Below are positions 10,683 to 21,250 of a DNA stretch of 29,783 nt, in pieces. The position numbers were made by a program, and so were the translations under genes. Source of the DNA: Peribolospora baueri (Eukaryota; Basidiomycota; Peribolosporomycetes; Peribolosporales; Peribolosporaceae); the NCBI GenBank assembly GCA_029717555.1, contig JAMDHS010000143.1, forward strand, positions 1 to 29,783. Reading direction: 5' to 3'. Positions within the stretch are counted from its first letter, which is position 1. Every line of letters begins with the position of its first letter. Under the pieces are notes generated by a model. The model worked only from the letters and a program-made list of their open reading frames with translations, made no database searches and was not told the DNA's origin.

Positions 10683-13187
10683 TCAGAGCGCGTACCCGGC
10701 CGCGCCGCCTCCACCACCTCTCACCGCCTCGTTCCTGCCCGGAGCGGCCTGTCCTGCTCCGTAGTTGTGCGCGGCGGCTTGCTGTCCGTAACGGTCGTAT
10801 CCTCCGCCGGCACCGTAAGCATCGTGGCCATCGTACCGTGCGTCGCCCTTGCCGACGTCATGCGACTCGTAAACGTCCTCCAACCCGCCACCGCCGGCGA
10901 TAGCGGCGTCCAAGTTGCCCCTCGCGCGCGCCTCATTCGCGTTGACGCGCTCAAGCAGCGTCCGCTGTCTCGCTTGTGGGTCGTTGTGGAAAACTTCCGA
11001 TGCTCCTCCGACGCCGCCTTCACCACCGCCGCCACCGCCTTTGGCGTCGTCGTAGACGGAACCATAGGATCGGGGCCGCGAAGCGCCTCCCATCGGCTGG
11101 CCTTGGTACGGTCCCTGCCCCTGCTGCTGGTACGGATCCGCGCCGCCGCCGCCGACGTGTGCGGGGCCCATAGCTGGAGAGTAGGGCGCGTACGCAGACA
11201 TGTCGATTGGGTCTCCCACCGCGTACCCTCCGACTTGAGCTTGATAGGGCGCGGCATCGTAAGCGTAATTAGGGCCGGGACTCGCAGCTTGATAGCCGGC
11301 GGCCGGATTGGGACTTGCCGCGCGGTTGAAAGCACCCAGAGCTGGTGAGGCGGACCGTGAACCGGACGCGGCACCGTGAAATCGAGCCGGGTACACCTGC
11401 GGGCTCAAGCTGGGACTGGCAGCCTGCATGCCCCGATAACGCTGCGCTTGCATCTCTGGGCTCGAATGAACGCTACCTGCGTATCCCGGGTGCGCGGTGA
11501 GGTGCGCCTCCGAGCCATACAAGCTGCCCTCGTAGACGCTGCCGCCGCCGTGATAGGGCGTCTCGTACGCGGCCCCGTAAGGCATCGGAGGAGGGTAATC
11601 GAAGTCCTGACCGGGCGGGACGGCGCTGGAGGGCATGCTCTTGCTATCGTTGTAAGCGCTGTAGCCTTCGTCCATGCCGGGGTCGTAGACGTTGCCGAAC
11701 GGAGCACCGCCCTTGCCATCGCGGATGGAGAAGTCGTCGTCGTCGTATACGTCGCCGACATTGGGCAGCGTCGGCTGCGGCATCGGAGTTTGCACCATCT
11801 CGCCCTTCTTATTTTTCAGGTGGGAGAAGTCGCCGGCCGCCTCGGCGCGCGCAATGGCCGCTTGCTTGGCCATGCGCTGGCGCTGCTTCTTCTTAACCAG
11901 CTCGCTAATCCTGAAGGGCAGCGGGGACGATGAACGGGCGCATTTAGCATCCTACAATCGACCCTTACGGTGGGCGAGAAAGGGCGAGGGTCGGCTCACC
12001 GCTTGTCAATCTTGTGGCAGCAGTATTCCTTCAGGTTGCCCTGAATGTAGCACAGCAGCGGAACGTACATGAGTGCGGCGATGGTGAGCAGGATGGCTGA
12101 ACCGGCGAAGATGGCGACGGTGAAGATCATGGTGAGCAGCATGCCGGCGGTGACGACCGAACCCTGGTAATAATCGTATGGGTTGGTGCTGAAGTGGTTG
12201 ACGGACGCGAAGGCGTAGAGCGTCAATCCGTTGATCACTTGGCGTGGACCGTCAGCGAGGAGAAGGCGTTTCCAGCCTGGAATGGGGTGGAAGGCGAGAT
12301 CAAGTCAGCTCCAGGAATCCGCTGTTGGCCAGGCTAGACGTGAGCGGAGGCGCACCCTTGAAAGTGAAGAAGATGAAGAAGGCAAACTCGTCCTTCTTCT
12401 TCTTCGAGTTGTTGATCTGACAGAAGAAGCAAAACGTGTCGTAGCTCTTCAAGGAGTAGTAGTCGTTGGCCATGACGTTGGTGTATGCATAGCTGATGTC
12501 CCTGCTCCGAATGACGGCTCTGGCTTTGACGGCCTCGTAGGCGACGAGGATAAAGGAGAAAATGATGCAACCGAAGAAGATCCATTTGCCAATCACGAAG
12601 GGCACCTTGATGATATGCGAGTTGGAGGTTTCCACCTTGGTAAAGATGACCGACGAGAAGTGACCGTAGGCAAGTAGGGTGATGGCCGTGTAGATGTCGG
12701 CCACGTACACGCCCACCGATTTGACTACGAGGACCCAGACCCAGATGTATCTGGACAAGGGCGAGGAAGGAGAGGAAGGAACGGCATGATCAGCGACCGT
12801 ATAGCGGCTAGTGACCAGCCGGACATCAAGAGCGCGCGCAAGCGATCGCTCACCGGAACCGAGTGAAGGCGCCAGAGGTGTGATAGTCCCGCACGTCGAT
12901 GAAGTCGAACTGGTCCATCACGGTAACGGGAAGAAATGTCAGCGACCACGGTATAAGGACGCAGCGAGGCCGGGTCTAGGTGTGCTCCCAGCGCTCCTCC
13001 AAGCTAACCAGGCCATCCACTGTCGCCCGACAACGCTATCGCCACTTCCGCCAGCTCTGTCAGGTCGCTTCCACCCACCACTGCCCGCTGGCCCTCAGCC
13101 ACGGCCGGAGAGATAAACGAAAGGAAGACGCACCTTATGGTCCGGCACCTCCTCTCTCTTCCAATCCGCCGACTCCGCACAGCACAT
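10683..13187 (-). CDS. KCH1: Fungal potassium channel, KCH1/PRM6 family
   Basis: Homologue of yeast Kch1/Kch2 (Prm6), plasma-membrane proteins for low-affinity potassium influx tied to calcium signalling during mating or stress. Five exons: 13187-13134, 12909-12854, 12750-12356, 12276-12000 and 11910-10683, giving 669 residues. The first exon encodes MCCAESADWKREEVPDHK, which joins in phase to FDFIDVRDYHTSGAFTRFRYIW, the family's conserved entry; starting at the later in-frame ATG (12918) would lose it. The membrane core (about 38-235) has several hydrophobic helices and the conserved blocks AYTNVMANDYYSLKSYDTFC, FKGWKRLLLADGPRQVING and LTIAALMYVPLLCYIQGNLK. A basic stretch (ELVKKKQRQRMAKQ) follows. 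The last 400 residues are low-complexity, rich in Gly, Tyr, Pro, Ala and Gln, and probably a disordered cytosolic tail. The function is assigned by family only. Confidence 0.9.
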
Positions 13188-14525
13188 GTCGCTGGTTTTG
13201 ATTTATCTGAGCTCGGCGGTGAGGGCGGAGGTGAGAACGAGGACGATGACCGTTCCGTCGGTATGGGATCGCCGAGGGAGGCCTGTGCGCGCAAATATGG
13301 GGCGAAAGGAGGTGGACAACACTGGGTCACGTCAGCGGGAGAACGAGGGAGTATGAGCGCGGAGCAAGGTTGGAGACGACGACGAGGGGACTGACCTCGA
13401 CCAGCGAGGCCTGAAGAGACGACTAAAGAAGGGACGACTGAGGACAGGGACAAGGGCGGAGGACGGTGACGAAAGCGAGTGTGTAGTGGAGTCAGAAACC
13501 TAGCGGGGACGGGTGGTGTTGAGGATGGAAGGTGTGATGAAGAGAGGCGGCGATGGGAGAGGCAGAAGAAGGACGAGACGAGGGTGGTTGTCGCGAAGGC
13601 GGGCCGTGTCGAACGCGGATAGGTCGCAGTGCTTTTGCGTTCGTTCGTTGGTCGCTATGCAGCGAAGCACGCAGCCAGGCCAGGCAGCTTTGCACGTCCG
13701 TCGACTCTCTCTACTCGGTCGCTCGCGCCCTGGCGCTAGGCGGTTTGGAAGGGCGGGCGCGCACGCAAAGATACGACCGGCGTGCGCGTTGCCGTTGCCG
13801 GTGCCGGGGTGGATCGACTGGAGACGGAAGCGATGGAAGAGAGAAGAGTAACGAGTGTGAGAATGGAAAAAGGAGTGTCGATGGTGATGGTGATGGTGAT
13901 GGCTGTTGCTGGACAAAGACGAGTGGTCGTCGTGTCCACGCCGTCGTCGACTGTCGGCTGATGATGGTTCCCCCGACGGCGCTGCGCTCGACCGGCCGGC
14001 GGCCGCAGTCGCGCCATCTTGTATTCAGAGGGCCCTTGCTGAAATGAGACCCACGTGCATGTATATAGCTGCTTGCCATGTCTGTATTACGCGGGTGCCG
14101 TGTCTGTATTGTGCGTATTATGAATGTCGCACGCCGTGCCCTCGAAATATGAAGTGGCCGCTGCGACATTACGTAGACGACTAAGCTCACCCGTCCCGCC
14201 CCTGTTGCGAACATCTTCTTGTCTCGAACCGTCCGAAGTGCGAACCATGTCTTGGCTTTGCATCCCTTGTTCTGCGTGGCCAGGACAGCTAAAAGCAGAG
14301 AGAGCCCGTCTGATGTCCGCCCGTGTCTATTCTAAAATCTATAATCGTGGCGAACGTGTCCCTTTTCGCGACCAGTCCGGTCCGAACAGCTAGAGCAGAG
14401 CATATCTAAGATCATTACCATGTATAATCTAATCCAAGAGCGATACGAACTTATTCCGTTTCCGAGACCGACCACCGGAATCCGACCGGCCGTTCCGCCA
14501 AAGGTTCTATGCAGGGATGGAGGTC
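13188..14525. other. Intergenic: KCH1 promoter and HAD gene 3' flank
   Basis: A 1338-bp gap between two minus-strand genes. A TATATA run at 14062-14067 sits beside a CACGTG palindrome at 14052-14057, about 870 bp upstream of the KCH1 ATG. A possible leader donor (GTCGAG then GTCAGT, near 13390, minus strand) and a CAG just before the ATG hint at a leader intron, but the evidence is thin. A minus-strand open frame at 13500-13916 starts with a run of histidines made by the TGATGG repeat; it has no family features. Confidence 0.55.
13880..13902. repeat. GATGGT hexanucleotide repeat
   Basis: Nearly four copies of GATGGT. A simple repeat in the KCH1 upstream region; its role is unknown. Confidence 0.85.
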
Positions 14526-15917
14526 TCAAGCACGAGGCTTCTCGTCCACCTCCATCGTGATGAGAAGCTTCTCGCCCTCCCACCTCGCGCTCACCTTGCT
14601 CAGATCGCCCACCACAAAGTCCGCTCCGGCCTCCCACTGCACCTTCCCCTCGTCGTCCAGTCCGTGCGTCGTGCGCAGGCCGAGCACCTTGGCCCCCGCC
14701 GCGCGACCGGACCTCACGCCCGGGGGCGCGTCCTCGACCACGAGACAGTCCGCGATGGGAGCGCCCGAGCGCTCCGCTCCAAGGAGGTAGGGTAAGGGGT
14801 CCGGCTTGCCTCGAGTGCAGTCGTCTGACGTGATGAACGTCTTCGGAAGCGTCGGGCTCACGAGCGCCGTCGGGAAGGCACGATGGGCGTAAATCTTGGT
14901 CGCTGGCGGGGGCAAGTCAGCAACGAATGAGTCGACAGAGGGCCCGGCGGACAGGTGGTATCGGGAGAGAGCGCATAAGAAAGGGGGAAAAGAAGCCGCC
15001 GGTGTCGTGTTCTATATCGATCACTTACCGCTCGTGACGATAGCCCAGCCAGGTCTCCGGGAAGGGTTTTCTGCGGCACCGGCCTGGATCTGTTTGTGGT
15101 CGACGAAATTGAAAATTCGGCAAGGGCATATTGGGTACACTGTCGGGGAGGACGCGACGACGCGGCGGAAAGAAAGTGAAATATGCCAACGAAATGGGAA
15201 AAGATGTCTCGCTCACCTGCGCGATCAGCTCCTTCGCTCCAGGCATGGCAACTATCGCCCCGCCCACTTCCTCCTCCTCTTCCGCCGTCCCTGCACCAAT
15301 CCCATTGACCCCTGCTGCATGGCCATTCCCAAGGGACGGCGCATCTCCTCCAGTCTCCGAACCGTTTGCCTTCTTCCTGGCCTGCGCTGCGACGTACTTC
15401 TCGGCAAACTCGAGGATCATCCCCTCGAACCGGACCACCTCCTTGGGAAGTTCGGCTTCGGTGATCCGGGGGCAGAAACGCCGAAGGTTCTCGACGGTGC
15501 GAACGCCGTGGGCGTGACGGACCTGCGGGGATAGGCGAGGGACAAATATCGCAGATTTGAGGATGTGGGAAGGGTAACATTACTCTCAGCCGTTGCCGGC
15601 GTTATGTTGCCAGGTCATGTCGGACATACTCACGATGTAATCATAATCGAGGTCATGCTCCTTGCAATAGACCTTCCAGACCGCGTTCACCGCTGGCGTC
15701 GAGTCGATCAACGTCTGAATTGGGGTATGCCACATCAGAGCGCGAAACGGTTGAGCCGTGCATTCAATTCGACGTGTGGGCCAAGTCTTCTTCAGCACCT
15801 GAAGAGCCGACGGATTTCCGACATCCAGACAGCAGAGGGCCGACTCGCGGCTCACAACCTGCTCACCCCGTCCATGTCGAACAAGACAGTGTGAACCTCT
15901 ATAATTTCGGTTGGCAT
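14526..15917 (-). CDS. HAD-family phosphatase, GPP/DOG-like
   Basis: A haloacid-dehalogenase-type phosphatase of the group that includes yeast glycerol-phosphatase Gpp1/2 and 2-deoxyglucose-6-phosphatase Dog1/2. The exact substrate is not determined by the sequence. Five exons: 15917-15867, 15714-15634, 15522-15217, 15083-15029 and 14902-14526, giving 289 residues. All catalytic motifs are present: motif I FDMDGTLID (nucleophile D14, acid/base D16), motif II IVTSAT (T163/S164), motif III Lys in RGKPDP (K197), and motif IV VVEDAPPGVRSG (E221/D222). The cap domain lies between motifs I and II and carries a low-complexity insert (about residues 90-135, ending in EEEEEVGG). The exon-4 acceptor has an in-frame alternative at 15089 that adds Ile-Gln. 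The start ATG has an AAAA leader context. Confidence 0.9.
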
Positions 15918-16252
15918 TTTTCTGAACTGCCTTGCAGAAAGAAGACTTCGAAGGGGAGGGACGGTGCGACGAGTGATGGGCGGAAGGGAGAAGTTGCGAG
16001 GGACTGCGTTATCTTCCGAGCACGTTCTTCTTGGTCGGGGGATTTATCACGTGATCCATTTCTACATATTTCTCTGGACCAAGGCAGGTGGTATTCGCCA
16101 ACATGCACCCGCTCGCATGCTTTCGAGAGCCGGATACCCAGAGCCAGGGTGCATAAGGCCAATGGGAAGAAGAACGATAATGGAACCAGTGTAGAGACAT
16201 ATACTACTAGAGGAAAAAGGGTGTTCGCACTTCATCAGGCGGCCATTAACCA
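15918..16252. other. Intergenic: HAD gene promoter, CCDC47-like 3' flank
   Basis: A 335-bp gap between two minus-strand genes. It must hold the HAD gene promoter and the 3' end of the next gene. I see no TATA box, repeat or coding sequence in it. Confidence 0.55.
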
Positions 16253-18445
16253 TTAACGGGACATCTTGACCTTGCCTTGAGCCTTGCGCAGTCCTCGCTT
16301 GCGTTCCTTCTCCTCATGCTGTGAAAAAAGGAGGGCCAGGAATTAAGGCCGACAAAGGGAAGCAGCCAGGATCGCGGAATAAAAGGTTAGATGGACCGTC
16401 TGGCTAAGCCAATCTCCATGTAAATTACCTCACCTTTCGCTGCTCGCTCGGGCTGAGCTTGGCGATGCGCTCCTCCTCGGCCTTACGCTTCTCCGCGCGC
16501 TTCTTCTCCTCAGCCTGGCAGCGGTATGAAAAAGACGTGTCCGGCAAGGGGAAGGAATGGAATATGAAAGACAAACAAAACGTGGTAGAGTGTAAGCTCG
16601 AAAGCTGATATCCAAGTGAAGACGAACTTGGACAAGTCCGCACCTCCTCGTTCTTATCCTTTTCATACTCCTTCTGAAGCGTCTCGCCTACCTCCTTCCT
16701 AATTTTCTTCAGCTTGTTCACCGTGTCCGTCTTGAACGGCATGCCTCGCTCGAGGACGTCGACCAGGTTAAGAACCATCTCCACCAACGGAATGGTCTCG
16801 GAGGAGCGGGAGCGGGGCGGCAGGCGAATGGTGAGCAGGATGTGGCGCTCTTTCTCAGCTTGCGGGATGGGACTGAAGGCGTGCAAGGTCGGACGGGCGG
16901 TGCAGATGGAAATTCAACGGGAGAAAGACAAGGATGGTGAGTAATAAGCACACTTAATGGAAAAGCTATGGGAAGCTTCGCAGGGACGGAGAGAACACAC
17001 TCACCCTTCGCTAGGTCTCTTGGAAGGCTGATCAGTGATGATCAACCACTCAAACCACTTCGCCGCCACGCTTTCGGGAGCGAGCAAAGGAGCGAGGCCG
17101 ATATCCTTGCTGACCTTGGAGTTAAGGAATGCCTCGAGCACGTCGTTGGTCTCCGACATGACGGAGAGTGTAGGGTTGGGCAGGTAAGGCGAGTCGGATG
17201 TACGTGTGAAGGACAGGTCGTAGCGGGCCTTTCGGAGCGAGGACATGGTCGACTTGCTCACGACGCCGAAGACGCCCGTGTCCGCGCTCGGCGTGCGGGA
17301 TGGCCTGAGGCGGATATCGATGGTGACGAGATCGTTCAATTCCTCAAATTGGCTCATCTTCCATGTTGTCTGCCCAATATGCTTGATGAAGTCCTGCCGA
17401 GGAAGCAGGTCGAAAAGGACGTGCATACTGGAAAGGAGGCGATGGAAGTGGATGTTCGAAAGGTGAGATTTGCTTCCCAAGATGAAGGATGGACATACGG
17501 AGCACGTATGGGAGGACAACAAGAACACGCACGACTCGGCTCCCCTTCGGCCGCTCGAATAAAGAACGGCCTGGTCGGCTCCATCGAATAGGAGAGGTTT
17601 GCCGTTCTCCTTGAGAGTCTGAGCAAAGTTGGATTCGAAAATAGGCAAGTGGACCCGTGTCCTAACAAGGGGGTCAAGAACAACGACAAAAGTCTTGGAT
17701 CAGCAAACTGTCTCACAGCAAGTCATTCGATTTAGGCCGATCAGAACAGAGGCTGGAGGATGCTCACCAAGCGTAGGCCTTGGACTTGTTGATCGCGCTG
17801 CCAACAAAGTACCAGAGGACGTAAAACAGGACGAAGGCAGCAATGAAAAGCTACAACGGCAAATGCGCAGGGGTGGAGAAGGTCGATTGTTTGTGAGGAG
17901 GTTTTGCCACTTGAGAGAAATACGAATAGACAAGCGAGGCGTGAATCCGCCTACCTCGTTCAGGAATTCCGCCGGGCGGAACACCATGTTTCTGGATCCA
18001 GTTGGAACCACCGCAAGGATCAACGAGCGCGTGGTGAGCGCAAGATCGGGCCAGCTGGCATGGCCGGTGATACTACCATTGAGCAAAACTAAGACTCACT
18101 TCCACCGGTACTCGACCCCATCAAAAAGGCCGGCCAGTGCGGCGGGACCGCTAAAGGAAGGCATGCCATCTCTTGGAGCTTGCGCGGGCGAGGAAGGACC
18201 TCCTCGAGGAGCATCATAGGCCGTCGGGGGAGCGTCATCGAAGAGAGACGCCGAGGACAGGGAAGCTAAGGCCAGCCGATGGATGGCGGGTGGAGGAGAT
18301 CGCATGCGACGTGAACCGAACGGCATTCGCTTGCCCTGACGAGCATACATACGATCCGGTCAGACGTACCTTTAGCTAAGCATGACGTCGCCAGGAGCCC
18401 GACTGCCAGGAGAGCGAGCCTAAACAGGCGAGATTGAGAGGCCAT
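16253..18445 (-). CDS. CCDC47-like (DUF1682) ER membrane protein
   Basis: Homologue of CCDC47, the ER protein that in animals acts in the PAT complex to help insert multi-pass membrane proteins and also affects ER calcium. Nine exons: 18445-18370, 18265-18100, 17991-17955, 17850-17768, 17661-17506, 17427-17005, 16872-16644, 16514-16434 and 16318-16253, giving 438 residues. A signal peptide covers about 1-24 (LFRLALLAVGLLATSCLA). A short Asp/Pro-rich luminal segment and the conserved GVEYRWKNMVFRPAEF follow. One membrane helix lies at about 94-112 (LFIAAFVLFYVLWYFVG). The cytosolic domain has the conserved LFDGADQAVLYSSGRRG and the long DUF1682 core. The C-terminus is a highly charged coiled coil (AEEKKRAEKRKAEEERIAK, HEEKERKRGLRKAQGK). 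The donor of the fifth exon (GTGCTC) is weak and chosen by frame. Confidence 0.88.
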
Positions 18446-18816
18446 CTCCGATACGACGGTGGTCGGAAACTCCGGATGTGTGAGCTCTATCTAACCTCAG
18501 CCGCCGTCAGCGACCGACTTGGCGCGGGGGCACCCTTCGCGCCAAGGCACGTGTCGAGCGAGCCTGGTCCGTGCACGGAGCATAGGATTAGGTGTCTGAC
18601 GAAATAGGGTTGTATAATGCGATAACCCTACTGGTAAAATCGCAACTGTACAGAGCCCAGGTATCTCGCACGCGACGACCGCGTCAAAGTTCCCACGCAC
18701 GCCCCTGCTCCGTTCTTCCCAAGTCGCGCCGGCCATCCGTAGGTCTCGCTCGCTCACCATCCTCAAGACCACGTCCCCGCCGCACTTCCAGACCCGTTCG
18801 CTCGCCGGTCGTCACA
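18446..18816. promoter_or_regulatory. Divergent promoter, CCDC47-like / RPL3
   Basis: A 371-bp region between two start codons facing away from each other. It contains an inverted pair of AACCCTA motifs around a TATAAT core (see the separate entry). The stretch nearest RPL3 is pyrimidine-rich on the plus strand, as is common upstream of fungal ribosomal-protein genes. Confidence 0.7.
18605..18630. promoter_or_regulatory. Inverted telo-box (AACCCTA) pair
   Basis: TAGGGTT at 18605-18611 and AACCCTA at 18624-18630 form a perfect 7-bp inverted pair separated by 12 bp that include TATAAT. The AACCCTA word matches the Tbf1-type sites known at ribosomal-protein promoters of several fungi. The pair sits about 190 bp upstream of the RPL3 ATG. 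That it binds such a factor here is inference. Confidence 0.5.
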
Positions 18817-20291
18817 ATGAGGTGCGCGGCAATCCGCTCTTTGCGCGAACCGCTAGACCCTGACTGACGTCCGCTATCGTATGTTTGTCCCTCCTTTTTT
18901 TGGCGTTCGCATTGCGCTGCGTCGCTGATTGTTCAGTCACTGCAAGGCTGGTATCATTTTCTTTTGGTGTCTAGACGATCTGCTCCTGCTCAAGCCTTTG
19001 TTCTTGCGCTAACTATTTGCATGCCGCTACCTCATTATTGCGAAACAGTACGAGCAACCCCGTCACGGTTCGACCGGTTTCCTGCCCCGCAAGCGTGCGG
19101 CCAGGCACCGCGGAAAGGTAAAGGCCTTCCCCAAGGATGACCCCAAGAAGCCCGTCCACTTGACCGCCTTCCTCGGCTACAAGGCCGGTATGACGCACGT
19201 CGTCCGCGACCTTGACCGCCCCGGTTCCAAGATGCACAAGCGTGAGGTCGTCGAGGCCACCACCATCATCGAGACGCCGCCCATGATCATCGTCGGCGTC
19301 GTCGGCTACGTCGAGACTCCTCGCGGCCTTCGTTCCCTCACCACCGTCTGGGCCGAGCACCTTTCCGATGAGATCAAGCGTCGGTTCTACAAGAACTGGT
19401 ACCGCTCTAAGAAGAAGGCGTTCACCAAGTACGCCAAGAAGCACGCGGAGAACAACGGCCAGTCGATTGCCCGTGAGCTTGAGCGCATCCGCAAGTACTG
19501 CACTGTTGTCCGCGTCCTCGCCCACACTCAGCTCAAGAAGACGAGCATTAAGCAGAAGAAGGCGCACCTGATGGAGATCCAGGTGAACGGCGGTTCGGTG
19601 GCCGACAAGGTTGACTTCGCCAAGGAGCACTTCGAGAAGCCAGTCGACGTCTCCTCGGTCTTCACCCAGGACGAGAACATCGACGTGATCGCCGTCACCA
19701 AGGGTCACGGCTTCGAGGGTGTGACGCACAGGTGGGGCACCAAGAAGTTGCCGCGCAAGACGCACAAGGGTCTCCGCAAGGTTGCTTGCATTGGTGCTTG
19801 GCACCCGTCGAACGTCATGTTCACCGTCGCCCGCGCCGGTCAGGACGGTTACCACCACCGCACGGAGATCAACAAGAAGATCTACCGTATCGCCGACGGT
19901 TCTTCCAACATCTCTGGCCAGACCGAGTTCGACACGACTGAGAAGTGAGTCGGCGGCTCTTATGGCAATATCCACGACGAGATGGATGGCTGATTTTTCG
20001 TCCCTGTCCTTGCTTCACTGCGCGCACAGATCGATCAACCCGATGGGCGCCTTCCCGCACTACGGTATCGTCAAGAACGACTTCTTGATGATCAAAGGCT
20101 CCTGCCCGGGCGTCAAGAAGCGTGTCCTGACGCTCCGCAAGTCGCTCATGGTGCACACCTCCCGCCGAGACCTCGAGAAGGTGCAGCTCAAGTTCATCGA
20201 CACTTCGTCCAAGTTCGGTCACGGTCGCTACCAGACCGCCGCCGAGCGGGACGCGTTCGAGGGCGTCAAGAAGATCAAGACTTCGGCTTGA
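18817..20291 (+). CDS. RPL3: 60S ribosomal protein L3 (uL3)
   Basis: Large-subunit protein uL3, which reaches into the peptidyl-transferase centre. Four exons: 18817-18821, 18937-18946, 19049-19944 and 20030-20291, giving 390 residues, the usual length. The first exon is only ATGAG and the second only ten bases; together they give MSHCK, matching the family's MSHRK start and joining to [23 protein letters not shown]. The second intron begins GC rather than GT (AAG then GCTGGT), with a CTAAC branch-like motif at 19009-19013 and a clean CAG acceptor. Family hallmarks are intact: [40 protein letters not shown] and [20 protein letters not shown]244 and W256 (Met counted) correspond to yeast H243, a known methylated histidine, and W255 of the 'W-finger'. 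Codon use is strongly C-ending, as in highly expressed genes. Confidence 0.95.
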
Positions 20292-21250
20292 GTGGATGGG
20301 GTGTATGGTCAGTTCGAGGGTCTGGAGGCGGAGGCAGAGGCAGTGTCGCTCGATTGAGGAGGGAATGGCCGTTGGAGCGAAGCGGCGATGTTGCGCGCTG
20401 GGTGCCAGTTGCATCATGGCCTGTACTTTCATTATCATGACTACACCGTTTTTTTTTCAAAAATGCGCCATATGCCAGCATGCGCGAATCTTCGTCATCC
20501 TCTCCCTACTCTTCTCCTATCCTCGCGAGAGTCGTCTGCTATCGTGTGAAGAGTCGTCGTTGCTTCCGTCGCCGCATTTTCCTCGTGCGTCCCAATCGGA
20601 CGAACCGCCGTCGACGCAATTCAAGCCAAGCCGATCGTCGGGTCGAGGTCCGCCAAGCTCCGAAGTGATCACACACAGGCCATTACATCAAGTTTCTCAT
20701 TTCCCCTCCTCTACGCCATTCCCGTCTTTCCCCTACCTACCACCTCATTGCTCCCTTCGCTCCCCTACCTCTCTCGGCACGCCGTACCGTGTCCTTCCGA
20801 GCTCGCCGCTCCCTCTTCTCTCTGTGCTTTTTTTTTTTTCCTTTTCCCTTTTTCCCCCGATCTCGTCGCGTCTTCCAGCGCTGACGCGGGTCGACCTCCT
20901 TCCGTACCGACGAACGCAAGCCGTACCGAGCGTGCGCGAATCTCGACGAAACAGTACGGAGCGAGGCAGCGAAATACTCCGGAACGCAGAGGGCCCCGAC
21001 TTGGCACCGTCACGTCATCGTTGCTGTCGGTTGTGATACCGCGGTGGACCCGCTCACGCGTGCTCGCCTCGCCTGATACGGTCGACCTTGCTCTCGGCTC
21101 CCACGCACAGGCCGAACGGCGAACGCGGTAGAGGTGACGGCGATCACACTTTGCCAGAGTGGGGTTGGTGAATTGGGGCAGGGGACGAGCTTGGCGAACG
21201 AGCTGGCGATAGAGGAGAGAGTGAGACGGAGAGGGAGAGACCGAGCCGTG
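20292..21250. other. Intergenic: RPL3 3' flank and SAL1 promoter
   Basis: A 959-bp gap between two plus-strand genes. From about 20480 to 20880 the plus strand is pyrimidine-rich, ending in a 12-T run (20828-20839), further C/T tracts and a TTCCAG at 20874-20879. That last motif could be the acceptor of a SAL1 leader intron, but I find no strong matching donor. A frame open from about 21134 continues in phase into the SAL1 coding region but has no ATG until 21251. No separate gene is supported. Confidence 0.55.

Noticed and set aside
10165-10764. A 199-codon plus-strand frame between ANT1 and KCH1
   Set aside because: Low-complexity, no family features, and its end runs antisense through the KCH1 tail.
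12854-12918. The ATG at 12918 as the KCH1 start
   Set aside because: It would drop the conserved N-terminal block; the exon at 13187-13134 supplies it and joins in phase at a CAG acceptor inside that later ATG codon run.
13500-13916. A minus-strand frame with a histidine run
   Set aside because: The His run is just the GATGGT repeat read on the other strand; the rest is basic, Ser/Arg-rich noise typical of GC-rich spacers.
18934-18940. CAGTCAC as a HomolD-type ribosomal-protein promoter box
   Set aside because: It spans the acceptor and microexon of RPL3, inside the gene, and is explained by coding and splicing needs.
19013-19975. A 320-codon open frame antisense to RPL3
   Set aside because: It is a shadow of RPL3's strong C-ending codon bias; the protein is Leu/Val/Asp-rich with no family features, and the sense frame is certain.
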